Assembly: GCA_038213135.1 (NCBI GenBank)
Contig: JBBQTQ010000056.1
Coordinates: 1-17,697, forward strand
Source: JBBQTQ01 sp038213135
GTDB lineage: Bacteria; Actinomycetota; Thermoleophilia; Gaiellales; Gaiellaceae
Reading direction: 5' to 3'
DNA length: 17,697 bases
Below the pieces are notes generated by a model. The model was not told the origin of the DNA. It made no database searches and was given only the letters and a program-made list of their open reading frames with translations. Position numbers and translations under genes: made by a program. This document shows positions 7,035-13,477 of this stretch, piece after piece (positions within the stretch are counted from its first letter, which is position 1; each line of letters opens with the position of its first letter).

Positions 7035-8191
7035 CGTTCCTGACGCCGTCGGCGCTGTGGTTCGCGCTCTCGGCGCTCGTCCCGCTCGCCGCGCTGGCAG
7101 TCCACGAGCGCCGGTCGCGGCGAGTGCGACGCGCGCTCGGCGAGCCCCATCCACACGCCCGCTCGCTGGCCCCATCCGTTGCCGCGCTCGCAGTCGTGCC
7201 GGGACTGCTGGCGGTCGCGCTGGCGCAGCCCGTCCACGAGCACAAGCAGACGCAGGTCGAGCGCAACGACGTCCAGGTCTACGCCGTGCTCGACACGTCG
7301 AAGTCGATGACGGCCTCCTCGTCCGCGGGCGCGCCGACTCGGCTCGCGCGCGCGAAGGCGATCGCCCTGGCGCTCCGCGCGCAGTTCCCCGAGGTGCCGT
7401 TCGGAATCGCCTCGCTCACCGACCGAGTTCTGCCGCACCTCTTCCCGACTGTCGGCACGGGCGTCTTCGCGCAAACGGTGCGCGATTCGATCGGGATCGA
7501 GCGGCCGCCGCCGGACGTGAGCTCGGTGCGCGCGTCTCAGCTCGGCGGGCTCTCACAGCTGGCGACGAACGGCTACTTCACCGCGCCGAGGCGCGCGGCC
7601 GTCGTCTTCACCGACGGCGAGAGCGAGCCGACCGGCACGGCCTTCGCGCGAGCGCTGAAGCGGGCGGGCATCAAGACGATCTTCGTCCATGTCTGGCGCG
7701 GTGACGAGCGGATCTTCGTCGGCGGCGTCCGCGACCCCTACTACCGCGCGGATCCGCAGAGCGCCCGGCTCCTGCAGCGCGCAGCGGGGCTGGCGGGCGG
7801 CCAGGTCATACCCGAGACCGCGCGCGCGGAGCTGGCAGCAGCCGTGCGCGACTTGATTGGCACCGGCGGCAAGGCTGCCCGCGTGAGGACAAGCGACGTC
7901 CGAGAGCAACCGCTGGCGGGGTGGTTCGTCCTGGGCGCGGTGGCGCCACTTCTCCTGCTCGTAAAGCTCAGACTGCGCCGGCGCAGGTCTTCTTCGCGCG
8001 CGACGGCTGGACGCGCGGCGGCTCGCCGGGCATCTTCGGGAAGTTCGGCGGGTAGGGCGCCTCGCCGACTCCTGCCGACTCCTCCCGGTCGACCCACTCC
8101 AGCAGCACGCCGAGATCGCAGACCACGTCGTCGATCCCGGCCTGGACGTCGCCGAGCTGCGCGAACCGCTTCGGCATCGTCGCCATCGTGA
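7031..8191 (+). CDS. BatA-like VWA-domain protein with CTG start and overlapping C-terminal extension
   Basis: The natural BatA beginning, LTFLTPSALWFALSALVPLAALAVHERR, is encoded from CTG 7031, which overlaps the previous stop as CTGA (7031-7034). No ATG, GTG or TTG exists in this frame nearby upstream; the ATG at 7124 would remove the first membrane helix. Two N-terminal hydrophobic segments (about 7-24 and 46-66) precede a VWA domain with MIDAS DTSKS (88-92) and FTDGES. A last membrane helix (WFVLGAVAPLLLLVKL, about 297-312) follows. A normal BatA would stop near base 7970. Here the frame stays open to 8191, adding about 75 Arg/Ala/Ser-rich residues that read antisense through the LigD polymerase gene. 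The extension is probably non-functional or disordered. 386 residues in all. Confidence 0.85.
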   Translation: MTFLTPSALWFALSALVPLAALAVHERRSRRVRRALGEPHPHARSLAPSVAALAVVPGLLAVALAQPVHEHKQTQVERNDVQVYAVLDTSKSMTASSSAGAPTRLARAKAIALALRAQFPEVPFGIASLTDRVLPHLFPTVGTGVFAQTVRDSIGIERPPPDVSSVRASQLGGLSQLATNGYFTAPRRAAVVFTDGESEPTGTAFARALKRAGIKTIFVHVWRGDERIFVGGVRDPYYRADPQSARLLQRAAGLAGGQVIPETARAELAAAVRDLIGTGGKAARVRTSDVREQPLAGWFVLGAVAPLLLLVKLRLRRRRSSSRATAGRAAARRASSGSSAGRAPRRLLPTPPGRPTPAARRDRRPRRRSRPGRRRAARTASASSPS

Positions 8192-8993
8192 AGTCCTCGG
8201 TCTCGACGTCCGGCAGCTCGTCCCAGGTGACGGGTGCCGAGACCGTCGCGTCCTTGCGTGCCCGCACCGAGTAGGCGGAGGCGATCGTCCGGTCGCGCGC
8301 GTTCTGGTTGTAGTCGATGAAGACGCGCTTGCCGCGCTCCTCCTTCCACCAGGCGGTCGTCACGGTCTTCGGCAGCCGCCGCTCGATCTCGCGCGCGAAT
8401 GCGAGCGCGCAGCGGCGCACGACCGGGAAGTCCCAGCGCGGCTCGATCCGGCACGCGATGTGGATGCCGCGGTTGCCGGAGGTCTTCGGCCAGCCGGTCC
8501 ACCCCATCTCGTCGAGCGTCTCGCGCACCACTGCTGCGACCTTTTTCGCCGTGCGGAAGGTCGTCCCCGGCTGGGGATCGAGGTCGATCCGCAGCTCGTC
8601 GGGGTGCTCGGTGTCACGACGCCGCGAAGGCCACGGGTGGAAATCCAGGGTCCCGAGGTTCGCCGCCCAGATCACGTGCGCGAGCTCGGTCACGCAGAGC
8701 TCGTCCGCGTGCCGGCCCGAGGGGAAGGTGACGCGCGCAGTCTCGATCCAGTCCGGCCGCTTCTCCGGCACGCGCTTCTGGTAGATAGCCTCGCCCTCGG
8801 CGCCGTCCGGATGACGCTTCAGCTGCGTCGGCCGCTCGTAGAGCGCCCGCACGATCCCGTCGCCGACCGCGACGTAGTACTTGGCCAGATCGAGCTTGGT
8901 CTCGCCGCGCTTCCGGAAGAAGACCTTGTCCGGGTTCGTGACCTTCACGGTCCGCTTCCCGACCTCGAGCTCGACGTAGGGCGATTCGGCCAT
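7968..8993 (-). CDS. LigD-type DNA polymerase/primase domain protein (AEP superfamily)
   Basis: 341 residues from ATG 8993 (MAESPYVELEVGKRTVKVTNPDKVFF, the usual start of the LigD polymerase domain). It is an archaeo-eukaryotic primase-like polymerase that fills and tailors ends during NHEJ. Catalytic motifs: RIDLDP with D137 and D139, TSGNRGIHI with H178, and VFIDYNQN with D227. It lacks fused ligase and phosphoesterase domains; the matching ligase is a separate gene at 16-1020. The TGA lies at 7968-7970, so the 3' 224 bp overlap the C-terminal extension of the convergent BatA-like gene. It diverges from the binding-protein gene, with only 28 bp between the two starts. Confidence 0.95.
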   Translation of the reverse strand: MAESPYVELEVGKRTVKVTNPDKVFFRKRGETKLDLAKYYVAVGDGIVRALYERPTQLKRHPDGAEGEAIYQKRVPEKRPDWIETARVTFPSGRHADELCVTELAHVIWAANLGTLDFHPWPSRRRDTEHPDELRIDLDPQPGTTFRTAKKVAAVVRETLDEMGWTGWPKTSGNRGIHIACRIEPRWDFPVVRRCALAFAREIERRLPKTVTTAWWKEERGKRVFIDYNQNARDRTIASAYSVRARKDATVSAPVTWDELPDVETEDFTMATMPKRFAQLGDVQAGIDDVVCDLGVLLEWVDREESAGVGEAPYPPNFPKMPGEPPRVQPSRAKKTCAGAV

Positions 8994-9021
8994 GGCCGGA
9001 TGGTAGGCTCGCAGCCTTCCG

Positions 9022-9861
9022 ATGCGCAGACTCGCCGTCGCGACAGCAGTACTCCTCGCCGCCCTGGCCGCGAGCGTCAGCGCACCCGCGAGCCCTCGCG
9101 CGAACTGCCCGACGGTCAGCACCGGCGTCCTCACGGTCGGCACCGACAACCCCGCGTATCCGCCCTGGTTCGGCGGCAACGCGATGTCGCCGTGGAAGGT
9201 CAGCGACCCGCGCTCGGGCAAGGGGTTCGAGTCGGCGGTCGCCTACGCCGTCGGCAACGCGCTCGGCTTCGCCAACAGCAAGATCCGGTGGATCTACGTG
9301 CCGTTCTCGAGGTCATATGCGCCGGGCCCGAAGAAGTTCGACTTCGACATCAACGAGATCTCGTACACGCCCGCGCGCGCGAAGGTCGTCGACTTCAGCA
9401 GCTCCTACTACGACGTCAACCAGGCGCTCGTCGTGAACAAAGGCACCGCGATCGCCAAGGCCCACTCCGTTGCCGACCTGCGCAAGTACAAGCTCGGCGC
9501 GCAGCTCGGGACGACGAGCTACGACACGATCGTCAACGTGATCAAGCCCGCCTCGAAGGCCGTCTACACCTCGAACGACAAGGCCGTCTTCGCGCTGAAG
9601 TCGAAGCTGATCGACGGGCTCGTCGTCGACCTGCCGACCGCCTTCTACGTCACCGCCGTCCAGGTGCCGAACTCGACGATCCTCGGCCAGTTCGCGAACA
9701 GCGGCAAGAACGCCGAGCACTTCGGGATGGTGCTGGCGAAGGGAAGCCCGCTCACGAGCTGCGTGAACGGCGCGCTCGCGAAGCTGAAGGCGAACGGGAC
9801 GCTGGCCAATATCCAGAAGACCTGGCTGTCGAAGGTCGTCGGCGTCCCGCTCCTGAAGTAG
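9022..9861 (+). CDS. Amino-acid ABC transporter substrate-binding protein (SBP family 3)
   Basis: 279 residues, exported. Signal peptide at about 1-24 (RRLAVATAVLLAALAASVSAPAS). The mature part starts with TGVLTVGTDNPAYPPWFGG, typical of family 3 binding proteins for polar amino acids, and continues with GFESAVAYAVGNALGF and an ITPAR-like loop (EISYTPARAKVVDFSSSYY). C29 and C247 may form the disulfide common in this family. No lipobox is seen, so how it stays at the actinobacterial surface is unclear. It is the first gene of a three-gene importer and diverges from the LigD polymerase gene. A weak TGGTAGGCT -10-like box at 9001-9009 is the only promoter hint in the 28-bp gap. The ligand cannot be read from the sequence. 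Confidence 0.93.
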   Translation: MRRLAVATAVLLAALAASVSAPASPRANCPTVSTGVLTVGTDNPAYPPWFGGNAMSPWKVSDPRSGKGFESAVAYAVGNALGFANSKIRWIYVPFSRSYAPGPKKFDFDINEISYTPARAKVVDFSSSYYDVNQALVVNKGTAIAKAHSVADLRKYKLGAQLGTTSYDTIVNVIKPASKAVYTSNDKAVFALKSKLIDGLVVDLPTAFYVTAVQVPNSTILGQFANSGKNAEHFGMVLAKGSPLTSCVNGALAKLKANGTLANIQKTWLSKVVGVPLLK

Positions 9862-9868
9862 CTCACTG

Positions 9869-10675
9869 ATGCGTCGAGAGGGCGGCCGCGCGGTCGGCGT
9901 CGCGCTCCTCAGCACCGTCGCGGTCTTCACCGGACTCGGCTTCGCGGTCGTCCACGCGCCCGGCTGGAAGATCGTCCGCTCGCAGTTCTTCAGCTGGAGC
10001 CACTTCCGCGACGGCTTCCCGGAGATCGCACACGCCTTCCTCCTGAACGTGCAGATCTTCTGCATCGCCGAGCCGATCATCCTCGTGCTCGCCCTGCTGA
10101 TCGCCGTCGTCCGCTCGCTGCCCGGGCCGGTCTTCTTCCCGCTCCGCGCGCTCGCGGTCGCCTACGCAGACCTCTTCCGCGGGATCCCGACGATCCTCGT
10201 CATCTACCTGTTCGGATTCGGCGTGCCGGCGTTGCAGCTGAAGGGCGTGCCGCAGTCGCAGACCTTCTGGGCGATCGTCGCGCTCGTGCTCGTCTACACC
10301 GCTTACGTCTCGGAGGTCTATCGCGCCGGGATCGACTCGGTGCATCCGAGCCAGGACGCGGCGGCGCGCTCGCTCGGTCTGCGACGCTCGCAGGCGCTGC
10401 GCTACGTGGTGATCCCGCAGGCGGTCCGCCGCGTGATCCCGCCACTCCTCAACGACTTCATCGGCCTGCAGAAGGACACCGCGCTCGTAGGGATCCTCGG
10501 CGCGGTCGAGGCGTTCCAGCAGGTGCAGATCGACCAAGCAGCGACGTTCAACTTCACGTACGGGATCGACGCGGCGGTTCTCTTCGTGGCGATCACGATC
10601 CCGCTGACGCGGCTCGTCGACTTCCTGATCTCGCGCGAGCGTCGGCGACGGCAGGTCGCGGCGGTGGCCGCATGA
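9869..10675 (+). CDS. Amino-acid ABC transporter permease (HisM/ArtM-type)
   Basis: 268 residues, membrane. Several hydrophobic helices are visible (VALLSTVAVFTGLGFAVV, AEPIILVLALLIAVV, FWAIVALVLVYTAYVSEVY, AAVLFVAITIPL). The cytoplasmic EAA loop AGIDSVHPSQDAAARSLGLRRSQALRYVVIPQA contacts the ATPase. The LFRGIPTILVIYL segment is characteristic of polar amino-acid permeases. One permease gene only, so the channel is presumably a homodimer. The start lies 7 bp after the binding-protein stop, and the end overlaps the ATPase start (ATGA at 10672-10675). Confidence 0.95.
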   Translation: MRREGGRAVGVALLSTVAVFTGLGFAVVHAPGWKIVRSQFFSWSHFRDGFPEIAHAFLLNVQIFCIAEPIILVLALLIAVVRSLPGPVFFPLRALAVAYADLFRGIPTILVIYLFGFGVPALQLKGVPQSQTFWAIVALVLVYTAYVSEVYRAGIDSVHPSQDAAARSLGLRRSQALRYVVIPQAVRRVIPPLLNDFIGLQKDTALVGILGAVEAFQQVQIDQAATFNFTYGIDAAVLFVAITIPLTRLVDFLISRERRRRQVAAVAA

Positions 10676-11415
10676 GCGCGCTCACACTCGAGGGCGTCCA
10701 CAAGTCCTTCGGCACGAACGAGGTGCTGCGCGGCATCGACCTCGTCGTGGAGGAGCACGAGGTGATCTGCCTGATCGGCGCGTCGGGCTCCGGCAAGTCG
10801 ACGCTGCTGCGCTGCGTGAACCTGCTCGAGCCGATCGACAGCGGCCGGATCCTCGTCGCCGGCGAGGAGGTGACCGCGCGTGGAGTCGACGCGAACCGGG
10901 TCCGCTCCCGGATCGGAATCGTCTTCCAGGCCTTCAACCTCTTCCCGCACATGACGGTGCTCCGGAACGTGACGCTCGGGCCGCGCAAGGCTCTGGGCCT
11001 CGCGCGCGAGCAGGCCGAGACGGAAGCGCGCGCACTCCTCGAGCGCTTTGGCCTCGCCGAACGCGCACTCGACTACCCCGACCGGCTCTCGGGCGGCCAG
11101 CAGCAGCGCGTGGCGATCGTCCGCGCGCTGGCGATGAAGCCGCAGCTGCTCCTGCTCGACGAAGTGACGAGCGCCCTGGATCCCGAACTCGTCGGCGAGG
11201 TCCTGAACGTGATCCGCGAGCTCGCTGCATCGGGGATGACGATGCTGATCGCGACGCACGAGATGAGCTTCGCGCGCGCGACGGCGAGCCGGGTCTGCTT
11301 CCTCGACGCGGGCGCAATCCTCGAGCAGGGCCCGCCCGAGCAGATCTTCTCCGCCCCGCGCGAGCCGCGGACGCAGCAGTTCCTGCAGCGGATCGTCGAG
11401 GCCGGCCGGCTGTAG
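10672..11415 (+). CDS. Amino-acid ABC transporter ATP-binding protein (GlnQ/HisP-type)
   Basis: 247 residues. Walker A GASGSGKST (36-44), Q-loop Q85 in FQAFNLFPHMTV, signature LSGGQQQR (138-145), Walker B LLLLDE (158-163), D-loop SALDP and H-loop H195 in ATHEMSF. It powers uptake by the upstream permease. Small oddity: the usual LDEPTSALDP reads LDEVTSALDP here, with Val in place of Pro; the catalytic Glu is kept. The ATG overlaps the permease stop. The stop lies 2 bp before the GroES-like start. Confidence 0.96.
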   Translation: MSALTLEGVHKSFGTNEVLRGIDLVVEEHEVICLIGASGSGKSTLLRCVNLLEPIDSGRILVAGEEVTARGVDANRVRSRIGIVFQAFNLFPHMTVLRNVTLGPRKALGLAREQAETEARALLERFGLAERALDYPDRLSGGQQQRVAIVRALAMKPQLLLLDEVTSALDPELVGEVLNVIRELAASGMTMLIATHEMSFARATASRVCFLDAGAILEQGPPEQIFSAPREPRTQQFLQRIVEAGRL

Positions 11416-11417
11416 CC

Positions 11418-11717
11418 TTGGCGACTGTGATCCCGGATTCGCAGCGGCTGCGAGTCAGCCTCGATCCGCTCGACGACTACGTCGTGATCGAGCCGAGCGA
11501 CGAGGAAGCCGAAACCCGCCACGGCCTGATCATCCCCGCGAGCGCCGAAGCCGGCTGCCTCTCGGGAATCGTCACCGCGGTCGGCCCAGAATCGGGCGGC
11601 ATCGAACCGGGCGACAAGGTCCTCTTCCCGAAGGACGCCGGCTACGAAGTTCGGCTGGCCGGCACTGCGGTGAAGGTTCTCCGCAGAGGAGAGCTCATCG
11701 CCCGAATCCAAGACTGA
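11418..11717 (+). CDS. GroES-like co-chaperonin (Cpn10 family)
   Basis: 99 residues from TTG 11418; GTG 11427 is an equally possible start. Cpn10 features: DPLDDYVVIEPSDEEAETRHGLIIPASA (first strand and mobile-loop region), GIVTAVGP, GIEPGDKVLFPKDAGYEVRLAG, then LRRGELIARI at the end, covering the whole family. The mobile loop lacks the usual TxxGIVLP form and reads TRHGLIIP followed by AEAGC. No groEL is adjacent; the gene sits 2 bp behind an amino-acid ABC ATPase. It may be a second, specialised co-chaperonin. Confidence 0.88.
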   Translation: MATVIPDSQRLRVSLDPLDDYVVIEPSDEEAETRHGLIIPASAEAGCLSGIVTAVGPESGGIEPGDKVLFPKDAGYEVRLAGTAVKVLRRGELIARIQD

Positions 11718-11725
11718 CCGCCGGA

Positions 11726-11769
11726 GGCCGGCTGCGCCGGCCGGAGGCAAGACGCGCGAAGACGCGTCT
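11726..11769 (+). other. Two small hairpins after groES
   Basis: GGCCGGC / GCCGGCC (11726-11732 and 11736-11742, 3-nt loop) and AGACGCG / CGCGTCT (11750-11756 and 11763-11769, 6-nt loop). Neither is followed by a T-run. They form the first half of a row of four hairpins between groES and the tRNA genes. They could aid termination or protect the mRNA 3' end. Confidence 0.5.
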
Positions 11770-11788
11770 AACCGGTGGGAAGGGGGCC

Positions 11789-11817
11789 CGCGGGGGAAAC
11801 CGGCTGTTTCCCCCGCG
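11789..11817 (+). terminator. Strong hairpin, likely 3' end of the ABC/groES transcript
   Basis: Perfect 11-bp stem: CGCGGGGGAAA at 11789-11799 and TTTCCCCCGCG at 11807-11817, with a 7-nt loop. On the + strand it is followed by an A-rich run rather than T, so it is not a textbook intrinsic terminator in that direction. Confidence 0.5.
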
Positions 11818-11824
11818 AAAAGAA

Positions 11825-11849
11825 AAGGCCCGCCGGGGAAGCGGGCCTT
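11825..11849 (-). terminator. Intrinsic terminator for leftward transcription
   Basis: Perfect 9-bp stem AAGGCCCGC / GCGGGCCTT (11825-11833 and 11841-11849). Read on the - strand the stem is followed by TTTTCTTTT. It could stop a leftward transcript from the hicBA/DUF6933 genes that runs antisense through the tRNAs; on the + strand the T-tail is only two bases. Confidence 0.55.
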
Positions 11850-11970
11850 ATGAGTTACAGAGCCGGTGGGTATGAGGAGGGGAGAGCCGGCTCGCTCAAT
11901 ATGGTCTTGCGCGGACCGGACGGCATGACCCTGAAGGGGGATTTCTCGAGCCACCGAAAGAGTGAGCCGA

Positions 11971-11976
11971 TATCCT
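11971..11976 (+). promoter_or_regulatory. Possible -10 box for the tRNA-Ser pair
   Basis: TATCCT lies 9 bases before the first base of the first tRNA gene, the expected distance for a -10 element. No convincing -35 is seen 16-18 bases upstream. Confidence 0.3.
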
Positions 11977-11985
11977 GATTCGCCC

Positions 11986-12076
11986 GGAGAAGTGGCCGAG
12001 TGGCTGAAGGCGGCGCCCTGCTAAGGCGTTAAGGGGGTACTAACCTCCTTCGAGGGTTCGAATCCCTCCTTCTCCG
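11986..12076 (+). tRNA. tRNA-Ser (anticodon GCU)
   Basis: 91 nt. Acceptor arms GGAGAAG / CTTCTCC, discriminator G, D-loop GTGGCCGAGTGGCTGAAGGC, anticodon loop CTGCTAA (GCT, reading AGC/AGU), long class II variable arm, T-arm GAGGGTTCGAATCCCTC. CCA is not encoded. The long variable arm and discriminator G confirm serine identity. Confidence 0.97.
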
Positions 12077-12079
12077 CTC

Positions 12080-12169
12080 GGAGGGGTGGCAGAGCGGTCG
12101 AATGCGGCGGTCTCGAAAACCGTTACGGGCCGTTAAGGTCCGTCGAGGGTTCAAATCCCTCCCCCTCCG
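12080..12169 (+). tRNA. tRNA-Ser (anticodon CGA)
   Basis: 90 nt, starting 3 bases after the first tRNA gene. Acceptor arms GGAGGGG / CCCCTCC, discriminator G, anticodon loop CTCGAAA (CGA, reading UCG), long variable arm and T-arm GAGGGTTCAAATCCCTC. CCA is not encoded. Probably cotranscribed with the first tRNA. Confidence 0.97.
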
Positions 12170-12180
12170 CCTCGAAGTAG

Positions 12181-12214
12181 GGGAATGTTCCAGGTTTGGA
12201 CCTGGAACATTCCC
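12181..12214. terminator. Perfect 15-bp hairpin between the tRNAs and the DUF6933 gene
   Basis: GGGAATGTTCCAGGT at 12181-12195 pairs without mismatch with 12200-12214, leaving a 4-nt loop TTGG. It lies 11 bp past the second tRNA and 22 bp past the stop of the convergent DUF6933 gene, so it suits a bidirectional terminator. There is no T-run on either side, so a protein-binding or mobile-element palindrome is also possible. Confidence 0.5.
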
Positions 12215-12236
12215 GGTCGCGCGCAGGGCGGCGACG

Positions 12237-12755
12237 TTATGCGTCAGGTTCGAAGCGCCGAGGTCGCGGGACCGCGGCGCCGACAAGCTCGGCCGGCCAT
12301 ACCCATTCGCTCCCGCGCTGATGCGGCGTGCGGCGCAGGAACCGATTGATGATGTCCATCCGCGCGTAATCGATGCCGCCCATCGCAGCAACCCTGTAGC
12401 GGATCAGGAGCGCGGTGTTGTTCATGACGCCCAGGATGCTTCGGCTCGCTGTCTTGGCAACCTGAACGTCGGCCGCCTCGAGATGCCCAAACGCACCGGC
12501 GTCGGCGCCCTCGGAGGCCAGCTCGTGCTCGATCCGTTCCACGACATAAGGGCCGATCGGGACAATGTCGGCGTTCCGGACATCGGCGACCACAATCGGA
12601 AACAGCGTCCGTACGTGTGTGAGGAGGAGGCACTTCCGGCGCTCGATCCACAGCAAGTTCATGTACCAGTCGTCATCCTCCGGCGGCACCTCGGACAGCG
12701 CGGCCGCGCGAACGCCGAGGAGGTTCAGCATCTTCGTCGTGCAGCGGAGAACCAT
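12237..12755 (-). CDS. DUF6933 domain-containing protein
   Basis: 172 residues from ATG 12755, ending in TAA. Sequence features MVLRCTTKMLNLLG, EDDDWYMNLLWIERRKCLLLTHVRTLFPIVVADVRNADI, then AKTASRSILGVMNNTALLIRYRVA and a final block NRFLRRTPH are those I associate with the DUF6933 family, whose function is not known to me. It starts 5 bp after the HicA stop in the same direction, so it is probably cotranscribed with hicBA. Whether it takes part in the toxin-antitoxin function is unknown. It converges on the tRNA genes. Confidence 0.82.
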   Translation of the reverse strand: MVLRCTTKMLNLLGVRAAALSEVPPEDDDWYMNLLWIERRKCLLLTHVRTLFPIVVADVRNADIVPIGPYVVERIEHELASEGADAGAFGHLEAADVQVAKTASRSILGVMNNTALLIRYRVAAMGGIDYARMDIINRFLRRTPHQRGSEWVWPAELVGAAVPRPRRFEPDA

Positions 12756-12760
12756 CCGCC

Positions 12761-12955
12761 TCAGCGCGGCCCACTCGGCGGCGGAATGCCCAGGTCACGG
12801 CAGATCTTCCGCGCAAGCGCGAAGGCGATCTCGCGATGGCGAGGCAGGGCAGCGGAGCGCTCGGAATCGAAGCCCCAGAAGCTGTGGTCGCCACCTTCAC
12901 GAAGCAGCCTCGCGCCGTGCGACCGCAGGTGTCGCTCCAGGTCTCGGCGCTTCAC
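12761..12955 (-). CDS. hicA: HicA-type toxin (mRNA interferase)
   Basis: 64 residues from GTG 12955. Near-complete HicA family sequence: VKRRDLERHLRSHGARLLREGGDHSFWGF, with the presumed catalytic histidine H24 in GGDHS, and the C-terminal signature PRHREIAFALARKICRDLGIPPP. HicA toxins have a double-stranded RNA-binding fold and cut mRNA. The start overlaps the HicB stop (GTGA at 12952-12955 read on the - strand), so toxin follows antitoxin, translationally coupled. Confidence 0.92.
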   Translation of the reverse strand: MKRRDLERHLRSHGARLLREGGDHSFWGFDSERSAALPRHREIAFALARKICRDLGIPPPSGPR

Positions 12956-13179
12956 GCGCCGATAACGAGCTCGAGCGGCTCGCTATCGGCGGCGAGTCCC
13001 GCGGAGTGCTCACCGAAGCGGAGCTCGAGCATGCCGCGCAGTGCGTCGATCACGTTCTCACGTGCTTCCTCTCGAGTCTTCCCCTGGCTGTGAACGCCCG
13101 GCACTTCAGGAACCGAGGCAATGACCCAGCCATCCTCGCCGGACTCATAGACGATCGTCAGCTGAAGAGACTCGCTCAC
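12952..13179 (-). CDS. hicB: HicB-type antitoxin
   Basis: 75 residues from GTG 13179 (VSESLQLTIVYESGEDGWVIASVPEVPGVHSQGKTREEARENVIDALRGMLELR). The partial RNase H-like HicB fold is recognisable by ESGEDGWVIASVPEVPGVHSQGKTREEA. It neutralises HicA and may repress the operon. No C-terminal DNA-binding domain of the long HicB type is visible. The frame is open upstream to a GTG at 13263, which would add 28 residues (VEQRLNPTVEWWTLARLLERE...). That added segment is repeated near 17420 with a coding-like substitution pattern, so the longer start cannot be excluded. Confidence 0.88.
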   Translation of the reverse strand: MSESLQLTIVYESGEDGWVIASVPEVPGVHSQGKTREEARENVIDALRGMLELRFGEHSAGLAADSEPLELVIGA

Positions 13180-13245
13180 TGCCGAAAACGGTACCGCACC
13201 CTCACGCTCGAGGAGTCTCGCCAGAGTCCACCACTCCACGGTGGG

Positions 13246-13275
13246 GTTCAAACGTTGTTCCACAAGGGCCGCTCA
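13246..13275 (-). repeat. 30-bp dispersed repeat, copy A
   Basis: 29 of 30 bases are identical to 17395-17424; the only difference is A at 13264 against C at 17413. Weaker similarity extends leftwards to about 13205 with a 3-nt indel. Copies A and B lie on the two sides of the metal cassette. A shorter inverted piece, ACGTTTGAACTC, lies at 13314-13325. Confidence 0.85.
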
Positions 13276-13477
13276 CCTTCATTTACAGGGGTTACGTGTC
13301 AAGCCCAATCGCGACGTTTGAACTCCGCCAAGAGCTGTAGCGCGAAGGTTTCGAGTTCGGTTGGGCACTGTCGCCTGTTGCAAGGAAGTACGACGATGGG
13401 CCTGCAGAGGCACATCCTGATTCCGATCGCCCGCGGAGAACTCAAAACCGTTTGGACGCGTAGGGTCGGCCGACATC

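Noticed and set aside
9001..9009. TGGTAGGCT as extended -10 for the binding-protein gene
   Set aside because: No -35 at proper distance and the match is weak; mentioned only as a hint in the gene entry.
11775..11978. 67-codon + strand ORF between groES and the tRNAs
   Set aside because: It runs through two strong hairpins, has no ribosome site, and its product has no recognisable features; the stretch is better explained as a terminator and tRNA leader region.
12102..12965. Long + strand ORF starting inside the second tRNA
   Set aside because: It begins within a tRNA gene and is antisense to the recognisable DUF6933 and HicA genes.
13297..13302. Perfect TTGACA on the - strand upstream of hicB
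   Set aside because: No -10-like hexamer occurs 16-18 bases further on (AAGGTG there), so it was not called as a promoter.
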